DNA of 64,000 nucleotides. It comes from Erythrobacter sp. 3-20A1M. GTDB taxonomy: Bacteria; Pseudomonadota; Alphaproteobacteria; Sphingomonadales; Sphingomonadaceae. The stretch is taken from assembly GCF_018636735.1 (NCBI RefSeq), contig NZ_CP045200.1, positions 682,001-746,000 of the forward strand, given 5' to 3'. A program made the translations under genes and the position numbers. This document shows positions 20,097-29,792 of this stretch, one piece after another; the first letter of the stretch is position 1; each line of letters starts with the position of its first letter. The notes beneath the pieces were generated by a model. That model saw only the letters and a program-made list of their open reading frames with translations, searched no databases and was not told the origin of the DNA.

Positions 20097-20749
20097 GCGT
20101 ACGCCTCGCCGTGTTCGATTGCGACGGCACGCTGGTCGATGGCCAGGGCGCGGTGTGCGAGGCGATGGAGACCGCCTTCGCCGAAGCGGGTCTGCCCACC
20201 CCCGACCGGCACGATATTCGCCAGATCGTGGGGCTGAGCCTGCCGATGGCCCTGCGCCACCTCGTTCCCGACGCGCCCGCCGAGCAGCGGGCGCACGCGG
20301 TGGAGGCCTACAAGACCGCGTTCCGCTCGGCCCGCGAAGCCGGGCAAGTCTCGGAACCGCTCTATCCCGGCATCGCCGATCTTCTCCGCGAGCTGAAGGC
20401 CGATGGCTGGGCGCTTGCGGTTGCGACCGGCAAGTCCGACCGGGGCCTGCGCGCCTGCGTGGCGACGCACGGGCTCACCGACCTGTTCGACAGCCTGCAG
20501 GCGGCCGATTTTCATCCGTCCAAGCCCGCGCCGGAGATGCTGCTCGCGGCCCTTGACGAATGCCTGGCCGAGCCCGCGAACAGCGTGATGATCGGCGATA
20601 CGATCTACGATATCGAAATGGCGGCTGCGGCGGGCGTGCGATCGATCGGGGTCGGCTGGGGCTATCATCCCCCGGACACGCTCCTCTCCGCCGGAGCGGT
20701 GGGCGTGGCGAACACCGCAGCCGAGCTGAGGACGATGATCGATGGCTGA
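20093..20749 (+). CDS. HAD-family phosphatase (phosphoglycolate phosphatase-like)
   Basis: 218-residue HAD hydrolase. Motif I DCDGT (nucleophile Asp at about 9) is at the start, motif II is the Thr in ATGKSD, and motifs III/IV are KPAPEM and GDTIYDIEMA. An alpha-helical cap follows motif I, as in Gph. Translation starts at GTG 20093, overlapping the paiB stop (GTGA). Its position before ATP12 recalls the RluA-HAD-ATP12 arrangement I remember from other alphaproteobacteria. The substrate is not determined. Confidence 0.92.
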   Translation: MSVRLAVFDCDGTLVDGQGAVCEAMETAFAEAGLPTPDRHDIRQIVGLSLPMALRHLVPDAPAEQRAHAVEAYKTAFRSAREAGQVSEPLYPGIADLLRELKADGWALAVATGKSDRGLRACVATHGLTDLFDSLQAADFHPSKPAPEMLLAALDECLAEPANSVMIGDTIYDIEMAAAAGVRSIGVGWGYHPPDTLLSAGAVGVANTAAELRTMIDG

Positions 20750-20954
20750 CGAAACCCGCATCGCCAATCGCTACTGGCTGCTCCAGCTGGTGCGGCTGAT
20801 CTGCGTGGTCGCCGCGGTCTATGGTGCCGCAATCACTGCGCACGCGGTGGAAGGCGATGCCACACTGGGCGGCGTGTTGTTCATCGCGGGAACCGTCGGT
20901 TTCTTCTTCGGGCCTCTGCTGCTCGCCCGTCATTGGCGCGGGAGCGACCGGTGA
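20742..20954 (+). CDS. Small membrane protein, 70 aa
   Basis: Two hydrophobic helices (about 13-35 and 43-63) joined by a short loop, with polar ends. The start overlaps the HAD gene by 8 nt and the stop overlaps the ATP12 start (GTGA), so it is clearly part of the coupled operon. No named family is recognised. Confidence 0.8.
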   Translation: MADETRIANRYWLLQLVRLICVVAAVYGAAITAHAVEGDATLGGVLFIAGTVGFFFGPLLLARHWRGSDR

Positions 20955-21658
20955 AGCGCTTCTGGAAGGATGTGACGGTCGAAGAGGTCGCGGGCGGCTA
21001 TCAGGTCGCGCTCGACGGGCGACCGCTGAAGACCCAAGGCAAGGGCGAGCAGATCGTGCCCTCGCGGGCGCTGGCCGAAGCGCTCGCGTGCGAATGGCGG
21101 GCCCAGGGCGAGGATGTCGATGCCGCCGCCTTCCCCAACCGCGACATGGCCGATTTTGCCATCGACCGGATCGCGACGGGCGCGGAGGACGCGGTCGGCA
21201 AGCTGCTGGCCTTCGCGGAGACCGATACGCTGTGTTACCGCGCCGATCCCGACGAGCCGCTTTTCCGTCGTCAGCAGGAGCTGTGGGAGCCGCTGCTGAC
21301 CGCCCTCGAAGCCCGCGAAGGCGTTCGCTTGGCGCGTGCTAGCGGCGTTATGCATCGCCCGCAGCCGGGCGAGACCATCGAGACACTGCGGGCTCGCCTG
21401 CAGAACGTCGATCCGTTGACCCAGGCGGCGCTGCTGCAAATGGCGTCGCTCGCCGCCTCGCTCACCATCGCGCTGGCCGCGCTGGAACCGGACGCCGACA
21501 TCGAGGCGCTGTGGAACGCCGCCAATCTGGAAGAGGACTGGCAGATCGAGCTGTGGGGCGAAGACGCGGAGGCCGCAGCACGCCGCGCCGACCGCGCGGC
21601 CCGCTTCGCGATGGCGGCGCGGTTTGCCCTCGCCGTCCGATCGCGCGATGATGGCTAG
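20951..21658 (+). CDS. ATP12 family chaperone
   Basis: 235-residue bacterial ATP12. The mitochondrial relative is an assembly chaperone for the F1-ATPase alpha subunit; in bacteria the protein is largely confined to alphaproteobacteria and its need is unclear. It has the family opening KRFWKDVTVEE, 'LDGRPLKTQGK', WRAQGE and the helical C-terminal part with DTLCYRA and LWEPLL. The start is GTG at 20951, overlapping the previous stop. No F1F0 genes are in the window. Confidence 0.92.
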   Translation: MKRFWKDVTVEEVAGGYQVALDGRPLKTQGKGEQIVPSRALAEALACEWRAQGEDVDAAAFPNRDMADFAIDRIATGAEDAVGKLLAFAETDTLCYRADPDEPLFRRQQELWEPLLTALEAREGVRLARASGVMHRPQPGETIETLRARLQNVDPLTQAALLQMASLAASLTIALAALEPDADIEALWNAANLEEDWQIELWGEDAEAAARRADRAARFAMAARFALAVRSRDDG

Positions 21659-21699
21659 GTACCTCGGCGCCACAACCGGCTGAGGCCGATCCGGGGAGG

Positions 21700-22506
21700 A
21701 TGACCGTGTTGCAGACCATCGCCGTGCTTTTGCTTCTTCTGGGGGCACCAGCCGCGCCCGACCCGCATTTGCCGCAGCCGACCTACGACGAGGTCGCTCC
21801 CGAACTGCCGGAGGGGCGTCACGATGCGGTGCTGATCGTTTCCAAGACGAATGGATGGCGGCATATCGAGCATATTCCGCACTCGAACGCAGTGCTGGCC
21901 GATATCGCAGCGGAGCTTGGGCGGCAGAGCTACGCCACCGAAAACGGGGCGATCTTCAACGATGAGCAGCTCGGCCATTTTTCGGTAGTGGTGCTCAACA
22001 GCGCGAGCGGCGATTTCCTGACGCGGGAGCAGGAGGGCGCGTTTTCACGCTTTCTCGCACGCGGCGGCGGCATCGTGGCACTCCATGCCGCGGGCGACGA
22101 CAGCCATACCGGACCGTGGTACGTCCACTCCATCATCGGCACGACATTCATTGGCCATCCCGGTGGCGACGACCACATCGAGCCCGCCCGCATCGTGCCG
22201 GACCGACCGGACGACCCGCTGCTGGCCGGGCTGACCTTCCCATGGACGCTGGCGGACGAATGGTATTCCTTCGACGCCAATCCCGCCGACAACGGGATGC
22301 AGGTCGTCGCCAGCATCGACGAGGACAGCTATCGCCCGGGCGAGGCGCTGGCGATGGGCGCGCATCCGGTCATCTGGACCAATCCGCGTACCCCGGGCCG
22401 CGTGGTCTACAGCGCGCTTGGCCATACCCCGGAAGCCTACGACGATTCCAATTATCGCCGCTTCCTCGCCAACGCGATCCGCTGGGCCGCGGGGGCGACG
22501 GCGTAA
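21700..22506 (+). CDS. ThuA-like domain protein, exported
   Basis: 268-residue protein: signal peptide (hydrophobic run ending at about residue 18), then a ThuA-like fold (glutamine-amidotransferase-like class I superfamily). Recognisable features are VLIVSKTNGWRHIEHIP, GGGIVALHAAGDDS, and WTNPRTPGRVVYSALGH. ThuA proteins act on sugars (trehalose and related disaccharides, 3-keto sugars). The export signal points to a periplasmic role. An AGGGGAGGA-like Shine-Dalgarno directly precedes the ATG. Confidence 0.9.
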   Translation: MTVLQTIAVLLLLLGAPAAPDPHLPQPTYDEVAPELPEGRHDAVLIVSKTNGWRHIEHIPHSNAVLADIAAELGRQSYATENGAIFNDEQLGHFSVVVLNSASGDFLTREQEGAFSRFLARGGGIVALHAAGDDSHTGPWYVHSIIGTTFIGHPGGDDHIEPARIVPDRPDDPLLAGLTFPWTLADEWYSFDANPADNGMQVVASIDEDSYRPGEALAMGAHPVIWTNPRTPGRVVYSALGHTPEAYDDSNYRRFLANAIRWAAGATA

Positions 22507-22540
22507 TAGGCGGCGACGCCGCCCGACCACGCTGCGTCGT

Positions 22541-23137
22541 TCAGCCGACCCAGTCGGCGATCTGCTGGGCAACGTCGTTCGCCGCCTCGTTCAGCGCAGT
22601 GCCGACCGGGCCCACCTCGGCGGGAATGCCCGGCACCGTCTGCTCGAACCGGCGGGTGGTGATCTCGCGCCCCTTGCCCTCCAGCACGGCATCGACCCGT
22701 ACGACCACAGAAGAAGACTGGGCATCGTAGCCGAACGAGACCAACGATCCGCGCACCCGCGTGTCCGCAGCGAAATCGGGATCGCTGCCGTCGGTCACGA
22801 TCCGGCTGGAGCGGTTGCGTAGCGTTTCCGCGAGCAGTGTCTGGAACAGGCGCGCGGGCCGATCGACCCACTGCGCGTCCTCCAGATAGGCGATGTTGCT
22901 GGCGTCGATCTGTACCGGCACCCGCGTGACGGCGATGCTCTTGGGCGCATCGAAACCGGACACCGCGATCGCGCCCCCGGCAGTTCCGCTGGCCCCCGTA
23001 CCCGCCACCGGCGTGCGTTCGGGCGTCAGCGTCAGCAGGGAGGGCGGCGGTTTGCTGCCGAAACTGATGCAGGCGGACAACGCCAGTGCGAGGCCGACGG
23101 TCGGCAGCAGGCGAGCAAACTTGGTCGTGGCAGTCAT
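22541..23137 (-). CDS. ABC-type transport auxiliary lipoprotein (PqiC-like)
   Basis: 199-residue lipoprotein (lipobox LSAC) of the auxiliary-component family found with MCE transporters (PqiC/YmbA type). The sequence 'PKSIAVTRVPVQIDASNIAYLED' resembles the family core. It is the last gene of mlaE-mlaF-mlaD-lipoprotein and would be expected in the outer membrane receiving lipid from the MlaD-like tunnel. The ATG at 23137 gives the cleaner signal peptide. Confidence 0.88.
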   Translation of the reverse strand: MTATTKFARLLPTVGLALALSACISFGSKPPPSLLTLTPERTPVAGTGASGTAGGAIAVSGFDAPKSIAVTRVPVQIDASNIAYLEDAQWVDRPARLFQTLLAETLRNRSSRIVTDGSDPDFAADTRVRGSLVSFGYDAQSSSVVVRVDAVLEGKGREITTRRFEQTVPGIPAEVGPVGTALNEAANDVAQQIADWVG

Positions 23138-23145
23138 TCTCACCC

Positions 23146-24096
23146 TCACTTCGGCTTGTAGTCGGGCAGCTTCTCGCTGCCGATCAGGCTGCCCGCGCCT
23201 TCGCTCTCGATCCGCTCGGTCACCTGGCGCAGCGCCTTGCTGGTCGCCTGCAGGTCCTTGATCGCGGCGGTGGCGGCCGGGATGGTTTCCTCGTTGATCT
23301 TGCGCGCCGCGGGCGTCGTCTCGTCCAGCGTGGCCTGCAGCGAATTGGCCGCGGTGCTCGCCGAATTGAGCGTCTGCCTGAGCTGCGCGGCAAGCGATGC
23401 GCCTTCCTGGTTGAGCAGGCGGTCGGTGCTATCGGTCACCTTCTGGAACGAATCGAGCGTTTCCCCGGCCTCGCGCAGGGTTACCTGCAGCTCCGCAAGC
23501 GTTCCCTCGATCTGCGGTGTGGCGGAAGCGAGGCTCTCGGTCATCTTGTCGGTATTGGCCAGGATGCCCGCGATCGACGCCTGGTTCCGGTCCGACAACA
23601 AGACGGTCAGACGCTCGGTCAGCGTCGCCAGCCGCTCCAGCAGCAGCGGCGCGTTGGCCAGGATCTGGCCGAAGCCCCCGGCCTTGGGCGGGATTACCGG
23701 TACGTCTTCCGGACAGGCGGTGGTCTCGCAGGTGATCGGCGGGCGCCCCTTGCGCGCGCCGTCCAGCAGGATGGTGGATACGCCGGTAAAGGAGCTCTGG
23801 ATGGTGGCAGTGGTGCCGACCAGCACGGGGACCTCGTCCTTCACCGCGATCCGCACGCGCACGAATTCGGGATCGGCTTCCCACAGGCGGATTTCCCGCA
23901 CCTGCCCCACCGGCACGCCGGCGAAGGAAACCTGCGACCCCTTGGCGAGGCCTTCCACCGACTGCTTGAAGAAGATGTCGTAATCCTTCTGGTCGCCCTG
24001 CCCCAGCCGGGCGATCCAGACGACGAAGAGCGCCAGACCGGCGAGGATCAGCAGCGAGACCGCGCCCACCCAGACATGATTTGCTCTCGTTTCCAT
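23146..24096 (-). CDS. mlaD: MCE/MlaD-family lipid-binding protein
   Basis: 316-residue periplasmic protein with one N-terminal membrane helix (about 8-30), an MCE domain (about 40-120: 'GLAKGSQVSFAGVPVGQV') and a long helical C-terminal region (about 160-300) with heptad-like leucines and alanines. MCE proteins form hexameric tunnels for lipid between the two membranes. The long C-terminal helix exceeds E. coli MlaD (183 aa), closer to longer tunnel-forming MCE proteins. Starts at ATG 24096. Confidence 0.93.
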   Translation of the reverse strand: METRANHVWVGAVSLLILAGLALFVVWIARLGQGDQKDYDIFFKQSVEGLAKGSQVSFAGVPVGQVREIRLWEADPEFVRVRIAVKDEVPVLVGTTATIQSSFTGVSTILLDGARKGRPPITCETTACPEDVPVIPPKAGGFGQILANAPLLLERLATLTERLTVLLSDRNQASIAGILANTDKMTESLASATPQIEGTLAELQVTLREAGETLDSFQKVTDSTDRLLNQEGASLAAQLRQTLNSASTAANSLQATLDETTPAARKINEETIPAATAAIKDLQATSKALRQVTERIESEGAGSLIGSEKLPDYKPK

Positions 24097-24103
24097 GACG
24101 TTC

Positions 24104-24973
24104 CTATGCCCCTCTCGCGGAGGAATTGTCCATCGCGGTGCTTCGTTCCTTGCTCGACAGCGCAGCGCGGCCGCGCGGGCCGTTGAAATATTCGTCGATC
24201 CACGGGTGGTCGGTTTCGAGCAGTTCGGGGATCGTCCCGACCGCAATCACCTGCTTGTCAGCCAGCACGGCGACCCGGTCGCAGATTTCGTACAGCGTAT
24301 CGAGGTCGTGGGTGATGAGGAAGACCGTCAGCCCCAGCGTTTCCTTCAGCTCGCGCGTCAGGCGGTCGAACGCGGCGGCACCGATCGGGTCGAGCCCGGC
24401 GGTCGGCTCGTCCAGGAACAGCAGTTCCGGATCGAGCGCCAGCGCCCGTGCCAGCCCCGCGCGCTTCTTCATGCCGCCCGACAGCTCGCTGGGATATTTC
24501 GCCGCCGCATCCTCCGGCAGGCCGCTCATCACCACCTTGTAGCGGGCGATGTCGCGCATGACGTCGGGCTCGATATCGGGATAGAACTGCTTGAGCGGAA
24601 CCTCGACATTCTCGCCCACGGTCAGGGTGGAGAACAGCGCGCCGCCCTGGAACAGCACGCCCCAGCGATTGCGCACGCCCAGCGCCTCGTCCGGTTCGGC
24701 CGACGTGATCGACCGGCCGAACACGCGTATATCGCCGGAATCGGGCGTCTGCAGGCCGATAACCGAGCGCATCAGCACGGATTTACCGGTGCCCGAACCG
24801 CCGACCACGCCCAGTATCTCGCCCCGCTTCACTTTCAGCGACAGGTTCTCGTGCACGACCTGATCGCCGAAGGCATTGGTGACCCCCTCGATCTCGATCG
24901 GATATTTTCCGCGAAACCGCTCGTGCCGACCGAGCGCCGGTTCGGTGGAATCGTGTTCGACCGCGTCGCTCAT
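24104..24973 (-). CDS. mlaF: ABC transporter ATPase, MlaF type
   Basis: 289-residue ATPase that powers the MlaE permease. Walker A GGSGTGKS is at 58-65, the signature is ELSGGMKKR, Walker B is LLFLDEPTAGLDP, and the switch His is in LITHD. The N-terminal 25 residues and the C-terminal Ser/Arg-rich tail are additional. Its start overlaps the mlaE stop (ATGA), so the two are translationally coupled. Confidence 0.95.
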   Translation of the reverse strand: MSDAVEHDSTEPALGRHERFRGKYPIEIEGVTNAFGDQVVHENLSLKVKRGEILGVVGGSGTGKSVLMRSVIGLQTPDSGDIRVFGRSITSAEPDEALGVRNRWGVLFQGGALFSTLTVGENVEVPLKQFYPDIEPDVMRDIARYKVVMSGLPEDAAAKYPSELSGGMKKRAGLARALALDPELLFLDEPTAGLDPIGAAAFDRLTRELKETLGLTVFLITHDLDTLYEICDRVAVLADKQVIAVGTIPELLETDHPWIDEYFNGPRGRAALSSKERSTAMDNSSARGA

Positions 24974-26094
24974 TCCCAGCCCACCTTGCTGAAGAACACC
25001 GCGAAGAAGGCGTCGAGCACGATCACCGCGAAGATCGCCTGGACCACCGCCTTCGTCGTGCGCAAGCCGACCTGTTCCGAATTTCCCTCCACCTGCATGC
25101 CCTGATAGCAGCCGGTCAGCGCGACGATCAGGCCGAAGACCGGTGCCTTTATCAGGCCCACCCACACGTCGTAGGTCGGCACGACCTCCTGAATGCGCTG
25201 CAGGAAGGTGATGAAGGGGATGCCCAGCATCAGGTCAGCGATCACCGCGCCGCCGATGATCGACATGACCGAGGCATAGAAACCGAGCAGGATCATCATG
25301 AAGGTACAGGCGGCGATGCGCGGGATCACCAGCGCTTCTATCGGCGAGATACCGATGGTGCGCATCGCGTCGATTTCTTCGGTCAGCTTCATCGTGCCGA
25401 GCTGCGCCGCGAAGGCGGAGCCGGACCGGCCCGCCACCATGATCGCGGTCATCAGTACGCCGAGCTCGCGCAGGGTGATTCGGCCGACCAGGTTCACGGT
25501 CAGCGTCTCGGCCCCGAACTGCGCCAGCTGCGCCGCGCCCTGCTGCGCGATGACGATGCCGATGAGGAAACTCATCAGCCCGATGATGGGCAGTGCGTTG
25601 ACGCCCACGCTTTCCAGCTGGCTTACCATGGCCTTCATACGGAAGCGGCCCGGGTGGCGGACCATCGCCGCGACGGCCATCAGGATCTGGCCGAGGAAGC
25701 CGACGATGGTGCGAATGCCGCTTCCCATCTCGAATATCTTGTCGCCGACCACCGCCGGGACGCGTTCCAGCAATCTGGCGCGGTCGGCCTCGACATCGGC
25801 CTCGTTGATGCTGTTGCCCACGGCCTTCATCAGCCGGTCCGCGCGTTCGCTGGTGCCGACGATCTCGGCATTGGTTTGCCGCGCGACGTAGCAGGCGAGC
25901 CACGCGCCGACCGTGTCGATCTCGCTGACATCGGACAGGTCGATCCGGTCGAGCGACTGGTCCATGACCCTGAGGTCCTGGTCGATCTCTCCGATGCTGG
26001 AGACGAGATAGGGGCCCGACAGGCGCAAAACCTTGCGGCCGTCCTCCCCTTCCTCGACGCTGTATTGCGGACCCTGTGCCATGCCGCGCCCCAT
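24970..26094 (-). CDS. mlaE: MlaE-type ABC permease with N-terminal STAS domain
   Basis: 374-residue fused permease: residues 1 to about 110 form a STAS-like domain (in E. coli this is the separate MlaB), followed by the MlaE permease with '[11 protein letters not shown]', [13 protein letters not shown] and five or so membrane helices. It belongs to the system that keeps the outer membrane asymmetric by moving phospholipids. ATG 26094 and ATG 26082 are both possible starts. It is divergent from valS. Confidence 0.94.
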   Translation of the reverse strand: MGRGMAQGPQYSVEEGEDGRKVLRLSGPYLVSSIGEIDQDLRVMDQSLDRIDLSDVSEIDTVGAWLACYVARQTNAEIVGTSERADRLMKAVGNSINEADVEADRARLLERVPAVVGDKIFEMGSGIRTIVGFLGQILMAVAAMVRHPGRFRMKAMVSQLESVGVNALPIIGLMSFLIGIVIAQQGAAQLAQFGAETLTVNLVGRITLRELGVLMTAIMVAGRSGSAFAAQLGTMKLTEEIDAMRTIGISPIEALVIPRIAACTFMMILLGFYASVMSIIGGAVIADLMLGIPFITFLQRIQEVVPTYDVWVGLIKAPVFGLIVALTGCYQGMQVEGNSEQVGLRTTKAVVQAIFAVIVLDAFFAVFFSKVGWE

Positions 26095-26152
26095 ATGCGG
26101 CCAATCACCGCGCTTCACAAGCTGCAACCTCGCTGGCAAAGGCCGTGGCACT

Positions 26153-28867
26153 ATGGACGCCAAGCTGCCCACCACCTTCGATCCCGCCTCCATCGAGGCG
26201 CGCTGGTACACCCATTGGGAGGAGAACGGCCTGTTCCGGCCGGACCGGCCCGACGCCGAACCCTTCACCATCGTGAACCCGCCGCCCAACGTGACGGGCA
26301 GCCTGCATATCGGCCACGCGCTCGACAACACGCTGCAGGACATCGTGATCCGGTACGAGCGGATGCGCGGCAAGGATGCGTTGTGGGTGGTCGGCACCGA
26401 CCATGCCGGGATCGCCACGCAGATGGTGGTCGAACGCCAGCTGATGGAGCGGCAGGACAAGCGCACGAACTATTCGCGCGAGGATTTCGTCGCCAAGGTG
26501 TGGGAATGGAAAGAGGAATCGGGCGGCACCATCACCCGCCAGCTGCGCCGCCTAGGCTGCTCGATGGACTGGAGTCGCGAGCAGTTCACCATGGATCCGC
26601 ATTTCTCCGCCGCGGTGACCAAGGTGTTCGTCGATCTCTACAATGACGGGCTGATCTATCGCGACAAGCGGCTGGTGAACTGGGACCCGGCGCTCAAGAC
26701 CGCGATCTCCGACCTCGAGGTCGAGACCAAGGATGTGAAGGGCAGTTTCTGGACCTTCGAATACCCGCTGGCGGACGGAAGCGGTTCGATCCGCGTTTCC
26801 ACCACGCGGCCCGAAACCATGCTCGCCGACATGGCGGTGGCGGTGCACCCGGAGGATGAGCGCTACGCCGATTTGGTAGCGCGCGGAGCGAAGGTGAAGC
26901 TGCCGATCACAGGGCGCGAGATTCCCATCGTCGCCGACGAGCACGCCGATCCTGCCCTCGGCAGCGGCGCGGTGAAGATCACGCCAGGCCATGATTTCAA
27001 CGACTTCGAGGTGGGCAAGCGCGCAGGAATCGCGCCCGCCGACATGCTCAACATGTTCGACGCCGATGCGCGGGTAGTCCAAACCGCGGACGGCAAAGTC
27101 CCAGCAGAACTGATCGGAGTCGAACGTTTCGACGCGCGCGCTCGCATCGTCGCGCTGATGAAGGAAGGCGGCCACCTCGTCCCGCATGTGACGAAGGACA
27201 AGAACGGCGAAGAAATTGAACACGACGCCGAGCCGCGCACCATCCCCACCCCCTTCGGCGACCGCGGCGGGGTCGAGATAGAGCCGTGGCTGACCGACCA
27301 GTGGTACGTCGATGCCGAGAAGCTGGCGCAGGCCCCGATCGACGCGGTGCGCGACGGGCGGGTCGAGATCGTGCCCAAAAGCTGGGAGAAGACTTTCTTC
27401 AACTGGATGGAAAACATCCAGCCGTGGTGCGTTTCGCGCCAGCTGTGGTGGGGTCACCGCATTCCGGCATGGTATGCCGAGGATGGGCACGTTTTCGTCG
27501 CAGAAACGGAGGAGGAGGCCCAGCAGCTCGCGGGCGATGGCATCGCGCTTTCCCGTGACAATGACGTCCTCGACACGTGGTTCTCCTCTGCCCTGTGGCC
27601 GTTCGCCACGCTCGGCTGGCCGGACAACACCGACCTCTTCTACAAGCACTATCCCAACAGCCTGCTGATCTCCGGCTTCGACATCCTGTTCTTCTGGGAC
27701 GCGCGGATGCTGATGCAGGGGATGCACCTGACCGGCGAGGTGCCGTGGCCGCGGCTTTACCTCCACGGGCTGGTGCGCGCGGCGGACGGGTCCAAGATGT
27801 CGAAATCGAAGGGCAATGTGGTCGATCCGCTCGGCCTGATCGACCGCTTCGGCGCGGATGCGCTGCGGTTCTTCATGGCGGCGATGGAAAGCCAGGGCCG
27901 CGACATCAAGATGGACGAGGCGCGGGTCGAGGGATACCGCAATTTCGCGACCAAGCTGTGGAACGCGACCCGGTTCTGCCAGGCGAACGGCATCGGCGCG
28001 AGCGATACCATCGCCGCCCCGCCCGCGCGCATGGCCGCCAACCAGTGGATCATCGGCGAGGTCGCGCAGACCGTCGCCGCGCTGGACGAGGCGCTGGCGG
28101 ACCTGCGCTTCGACGCGGCGGCGAACACCATCTACCACTTCGTGTGGGACCGGTTCTGCGACTGGTATCTCGAGCTGATCAAGCCGGTGTTGCAGGGCGA
28201 TGCCGAAGCGAGCGCGGCGGAGGAAACCCGCGCGGTCGCCGGGTGGGCGCTGGATCAGATCCTGGTCATGCTGCACCCCTTCATGCCCTTCGTCACCGAG
28301 GAGCTGTGGCATGCGCAGGCCGAGCATCAGGGGGGCAAGCGTCCCTACGAACTGATCCTCGCCAAGTGGCCCGAACCGCAAGCGCAGGTGAGCGAACAGG
28401 CGGTCGCCGCGATCGACTGGGTCATTGCGCTTACCACCTCCGTCCGGGCGGCGAAGAACGAGCTCGGCATCGCGCCGGGCGCGAAGCTGGAGGCGTGGAT
28501 CGCCGATCCCTCCCCCGTCGCGGCGGGCGTGCTCGACCGCGCCGGTGCGGCGGTGAAACGGCTCGCGCGGCTGACGCCGGTCCATGTAGGCGAGGCCCCG
28601 GTCGGCCCCGCGATGCAGATAACGGCGGGCGGCGACGCGGTCGTGATCCCGCTGGAGGGAGTGATCGACATCGGCGCGGAGAAGGCGAGGCTGGAGAAGG
28701 CGCTGGCGGCTTCTGCAAAGGAGCGCGACAGCCTGGACAAGCGGCTCGGCAATGCGGCCTTCGTCGAGAAGGCGAAGCCCGAGGCGGTCGAGAAGGCGCG
28801 TGCCGACCGCGCCCATCACGCCGCCGAGGCGGAGCGGATCGAGGCGGCGCTGGCGCGGCTGGGCTAG
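26153..28867 (+). CDS. valS: Valine--tRNA ligase
   Basis: 904-residue class I synthetase. HIGH is at 52-55 in [15 protein letters not shown] at 548-552, and the CP1 editing domain lies between about 190 and 340 with [19 protein letters not shown]. The tungsten-like '[15 protein letters not shown]' and the C-terminal anticodon domain and coiled coil (about 835-904) are all present. Length is normal. A 783-residue open frame lies antisense to it but is a codon-bias shadow. Confidence 0.98.
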   Translation: MDAKLPTTFDPASIEARWYTHWEENGLFRPDRPDAEPFTIVNPPPNVTGSLHIGHALDNTLQDIVIRYERMRGKDALWVVGTDHAGIATQMVVERQLMERQDKRTNYSREDFVAKVWEWKEESGGTITRQLRRLGCSMDWSREQFTMDPHFSAAVTKVFVDLYNDGLIYRDKRLVNWDPALKTAISDLEVETKDVKGSFWTFEYPLADGSGSIRVSTTRPETMLADMAVAVHPEDERYADLVARGAKVKLPITGREIPIVADEHADPALGSGAVKITPGHDFNDFEVGKRAGIAPADMLNMFDADARVVQTADGKVPAELIGVERFDARARIVALMKEGGHLVPHVTKDKNGEEIEHDAEPRTIPTPFGDRGGVEIEPWLTDQWYVDAEKLAQAPIDAVRDGRVEIVPKSWEKTFFNWMENIQPWCVSRQLWWGHRIPAWYAEDGHVFVAETEEEAQQLAGDGIALSRDNDVLDTWFSSALWPFATLGWPDNTDLFYKHYPNSLLISGFDILFFWDARMLMQGMHLTGEVPWPRLYLHGLVRAADGSKMSKSKGNVVDPLGLIDRFGADALRFFMAAMESQGRDIKMDEARVEGYRNFATKLWNATRFCQANGIGASDTIAAPPARMAANQWIIGEVAQTVAALDEALADLRFDAAANTIYHFVWDRFCDWYLELIKPVLQGDAEASAAEETRAVAGWALDQILVMLHPFMPFVTEELWHAQAEHQGGKRPYELILAKWPEPQAQVSEQAVAAIDWVIALTTSVRAAKNELGIAPGAKLEAWIADPSPVAAGVLDRAGAAVKRLARLTPVHVGEAPVGPAMQITAGGDAVVIPLEGVIDIGAEKARLEKALAASAKERDSLDKRLGNAAFVEKAKPEAVEKARADRAHHAAEAERIEAALARLG

Positions 28868-28980
28868 GCGAACGGCTTTCCTACCCCGCACCCGGCGTGG
28901 CATAGGGCGGGCGTGACCAACGCTCGCCCACCCGTCTCCCGACCGACCATGTCCCGCGCCGTCGCAAACCGGGCGACAGC

Positions 28981-29038
28981 GGCGGTTTTTTCGCCCTCAG
29001 GACACTGTTCCATGTGTTCCATCCTGTTGGATTCCGCA
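28981..29038 (+). promoter_or_regulatory. 58-bp conserved 5' element in front of queE (copy 1 of 2)
   Basis: A hairpin-like GGCG...CGCC with a T-rich loop is followed by GGACAC, two TGTTCCA direct repeats 9 nt apart, and ATCCTGTTGGAT. It ends at the A of the queE start codon. Alignment by eye with the minus-strand element at 43716-43772, in front of chpT, gives 49 of 58 identical positions with one gap. Function is unknown: promoter, operator or RNA leader are all possible. Confidence 0.7.
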
Positions 29039-29772
29039 TGCAGCTGACCCTCGCCACCCAGGCTGCGAACGAGCCGGAAATCTTCGCCTCGTTGCAGGGC
29101 GAGGGGCCGAGCGCCGGGCGTCCGGTCGCATTCCTGCGCCTGTCGCGCTGCAACCTCGCCTGCGTGTGGTGCGACACCGCCTATACCTGGCATTTCGAAG
29201 GCGATGCGCGGCCGCATCGCGGCGGCGAAACCTTCGACCGGGGCGCGAACCAGCTGAAGCTTTCGCCGCGCGAGGTGGCCGACCGGATCGCCGCGCTGGG
29301 GCAGGACCGGCTCGTCATCACCGGGGGCGAGCCCTTGTTGCAGGCTGCGGGCCTAGCCGAAATGCTGGAGCATCTACCCGACATCGCGGTGGAGATCGAA
29401 ACCAACGGCACCGTCGCTGCGCCGCCGCGGCTGGACGTGCGGATCGACCAGTTCAATGTCAGCCCGAAGCTGGCGCATAGCGGCAATCCGGCCGAGCTCG
29501 CGCTGCTGCCCGAACGGCTGGACGCCTACGCGACCGACCCGCGCGCCTTCTTCAAATTCGTGATCGCCGAGCCGACCGACGTCGAGGAGGTGCTGGCATT
29601 GCAGGAACGCTATCGCTTTCGCCCCGGCCACGTCTTCCTGATGGCGGAAGGCACCGATAGCGAGACGTTGCGCGCCCGCGAGGCGTGGCTGGCGTCGCTA
29701 TGCCTGCGCCATGGTTTTCGCCTGTCCGACCGGCTGCATATCCACCTCTACGGCGATACGCGCGGGACCTGA
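29038..29772 (+). CDS. queE: 7-carboxy-7-deazaguanine synthase
   Basis: 244-residue radical SAM enzyme that makes 7-carboxy-7-deazaguanine in queuosine/deazapurine synthesis. The cluster ligands are Cys38, Cys42 and Cys45 in CNLACVWC, spaced C-x3-C-x2-C. The N-terminus EIFASLQGEG and VITGGEPLLQ fit the family. ATG 29038 directly follows the 58-bp element, so the usual Shine-Dalgarno is not evident. No queC or queD is adjacent. The intervening 28868-28980 shows no gene. Confidence 0.93.
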   Translation: MQLTLATQAANEPEIFASLQGEGPSAGRPVAFLRLSRCNLACVWCDTAYTWHFEGDARPHRGGETFDRGANQLKLSPREVADRIAALGQDRLVITGGEPLLQAAGLAEMLEHLPDIAVEIETNGTVAAPPRLDVRIDQFNVSPKLAHSGNPAELALLPERLDAYATDPRAFFKFVIAEPTDVEEVLALQERYRFRPGHVFLMAEGTDSETLRAREAWLASLCLRHGFRLSDRLHIHLYGDTRGT

Positions 29773-29792
29773 CCCGCCGCGGCCGCGAACCC

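Noticed and set aside
26552-28903. 783-codon open frame antisense to valS
   Set aside because: High GC and codon bias open the opposite strand; no family sequence, and valS is certain.
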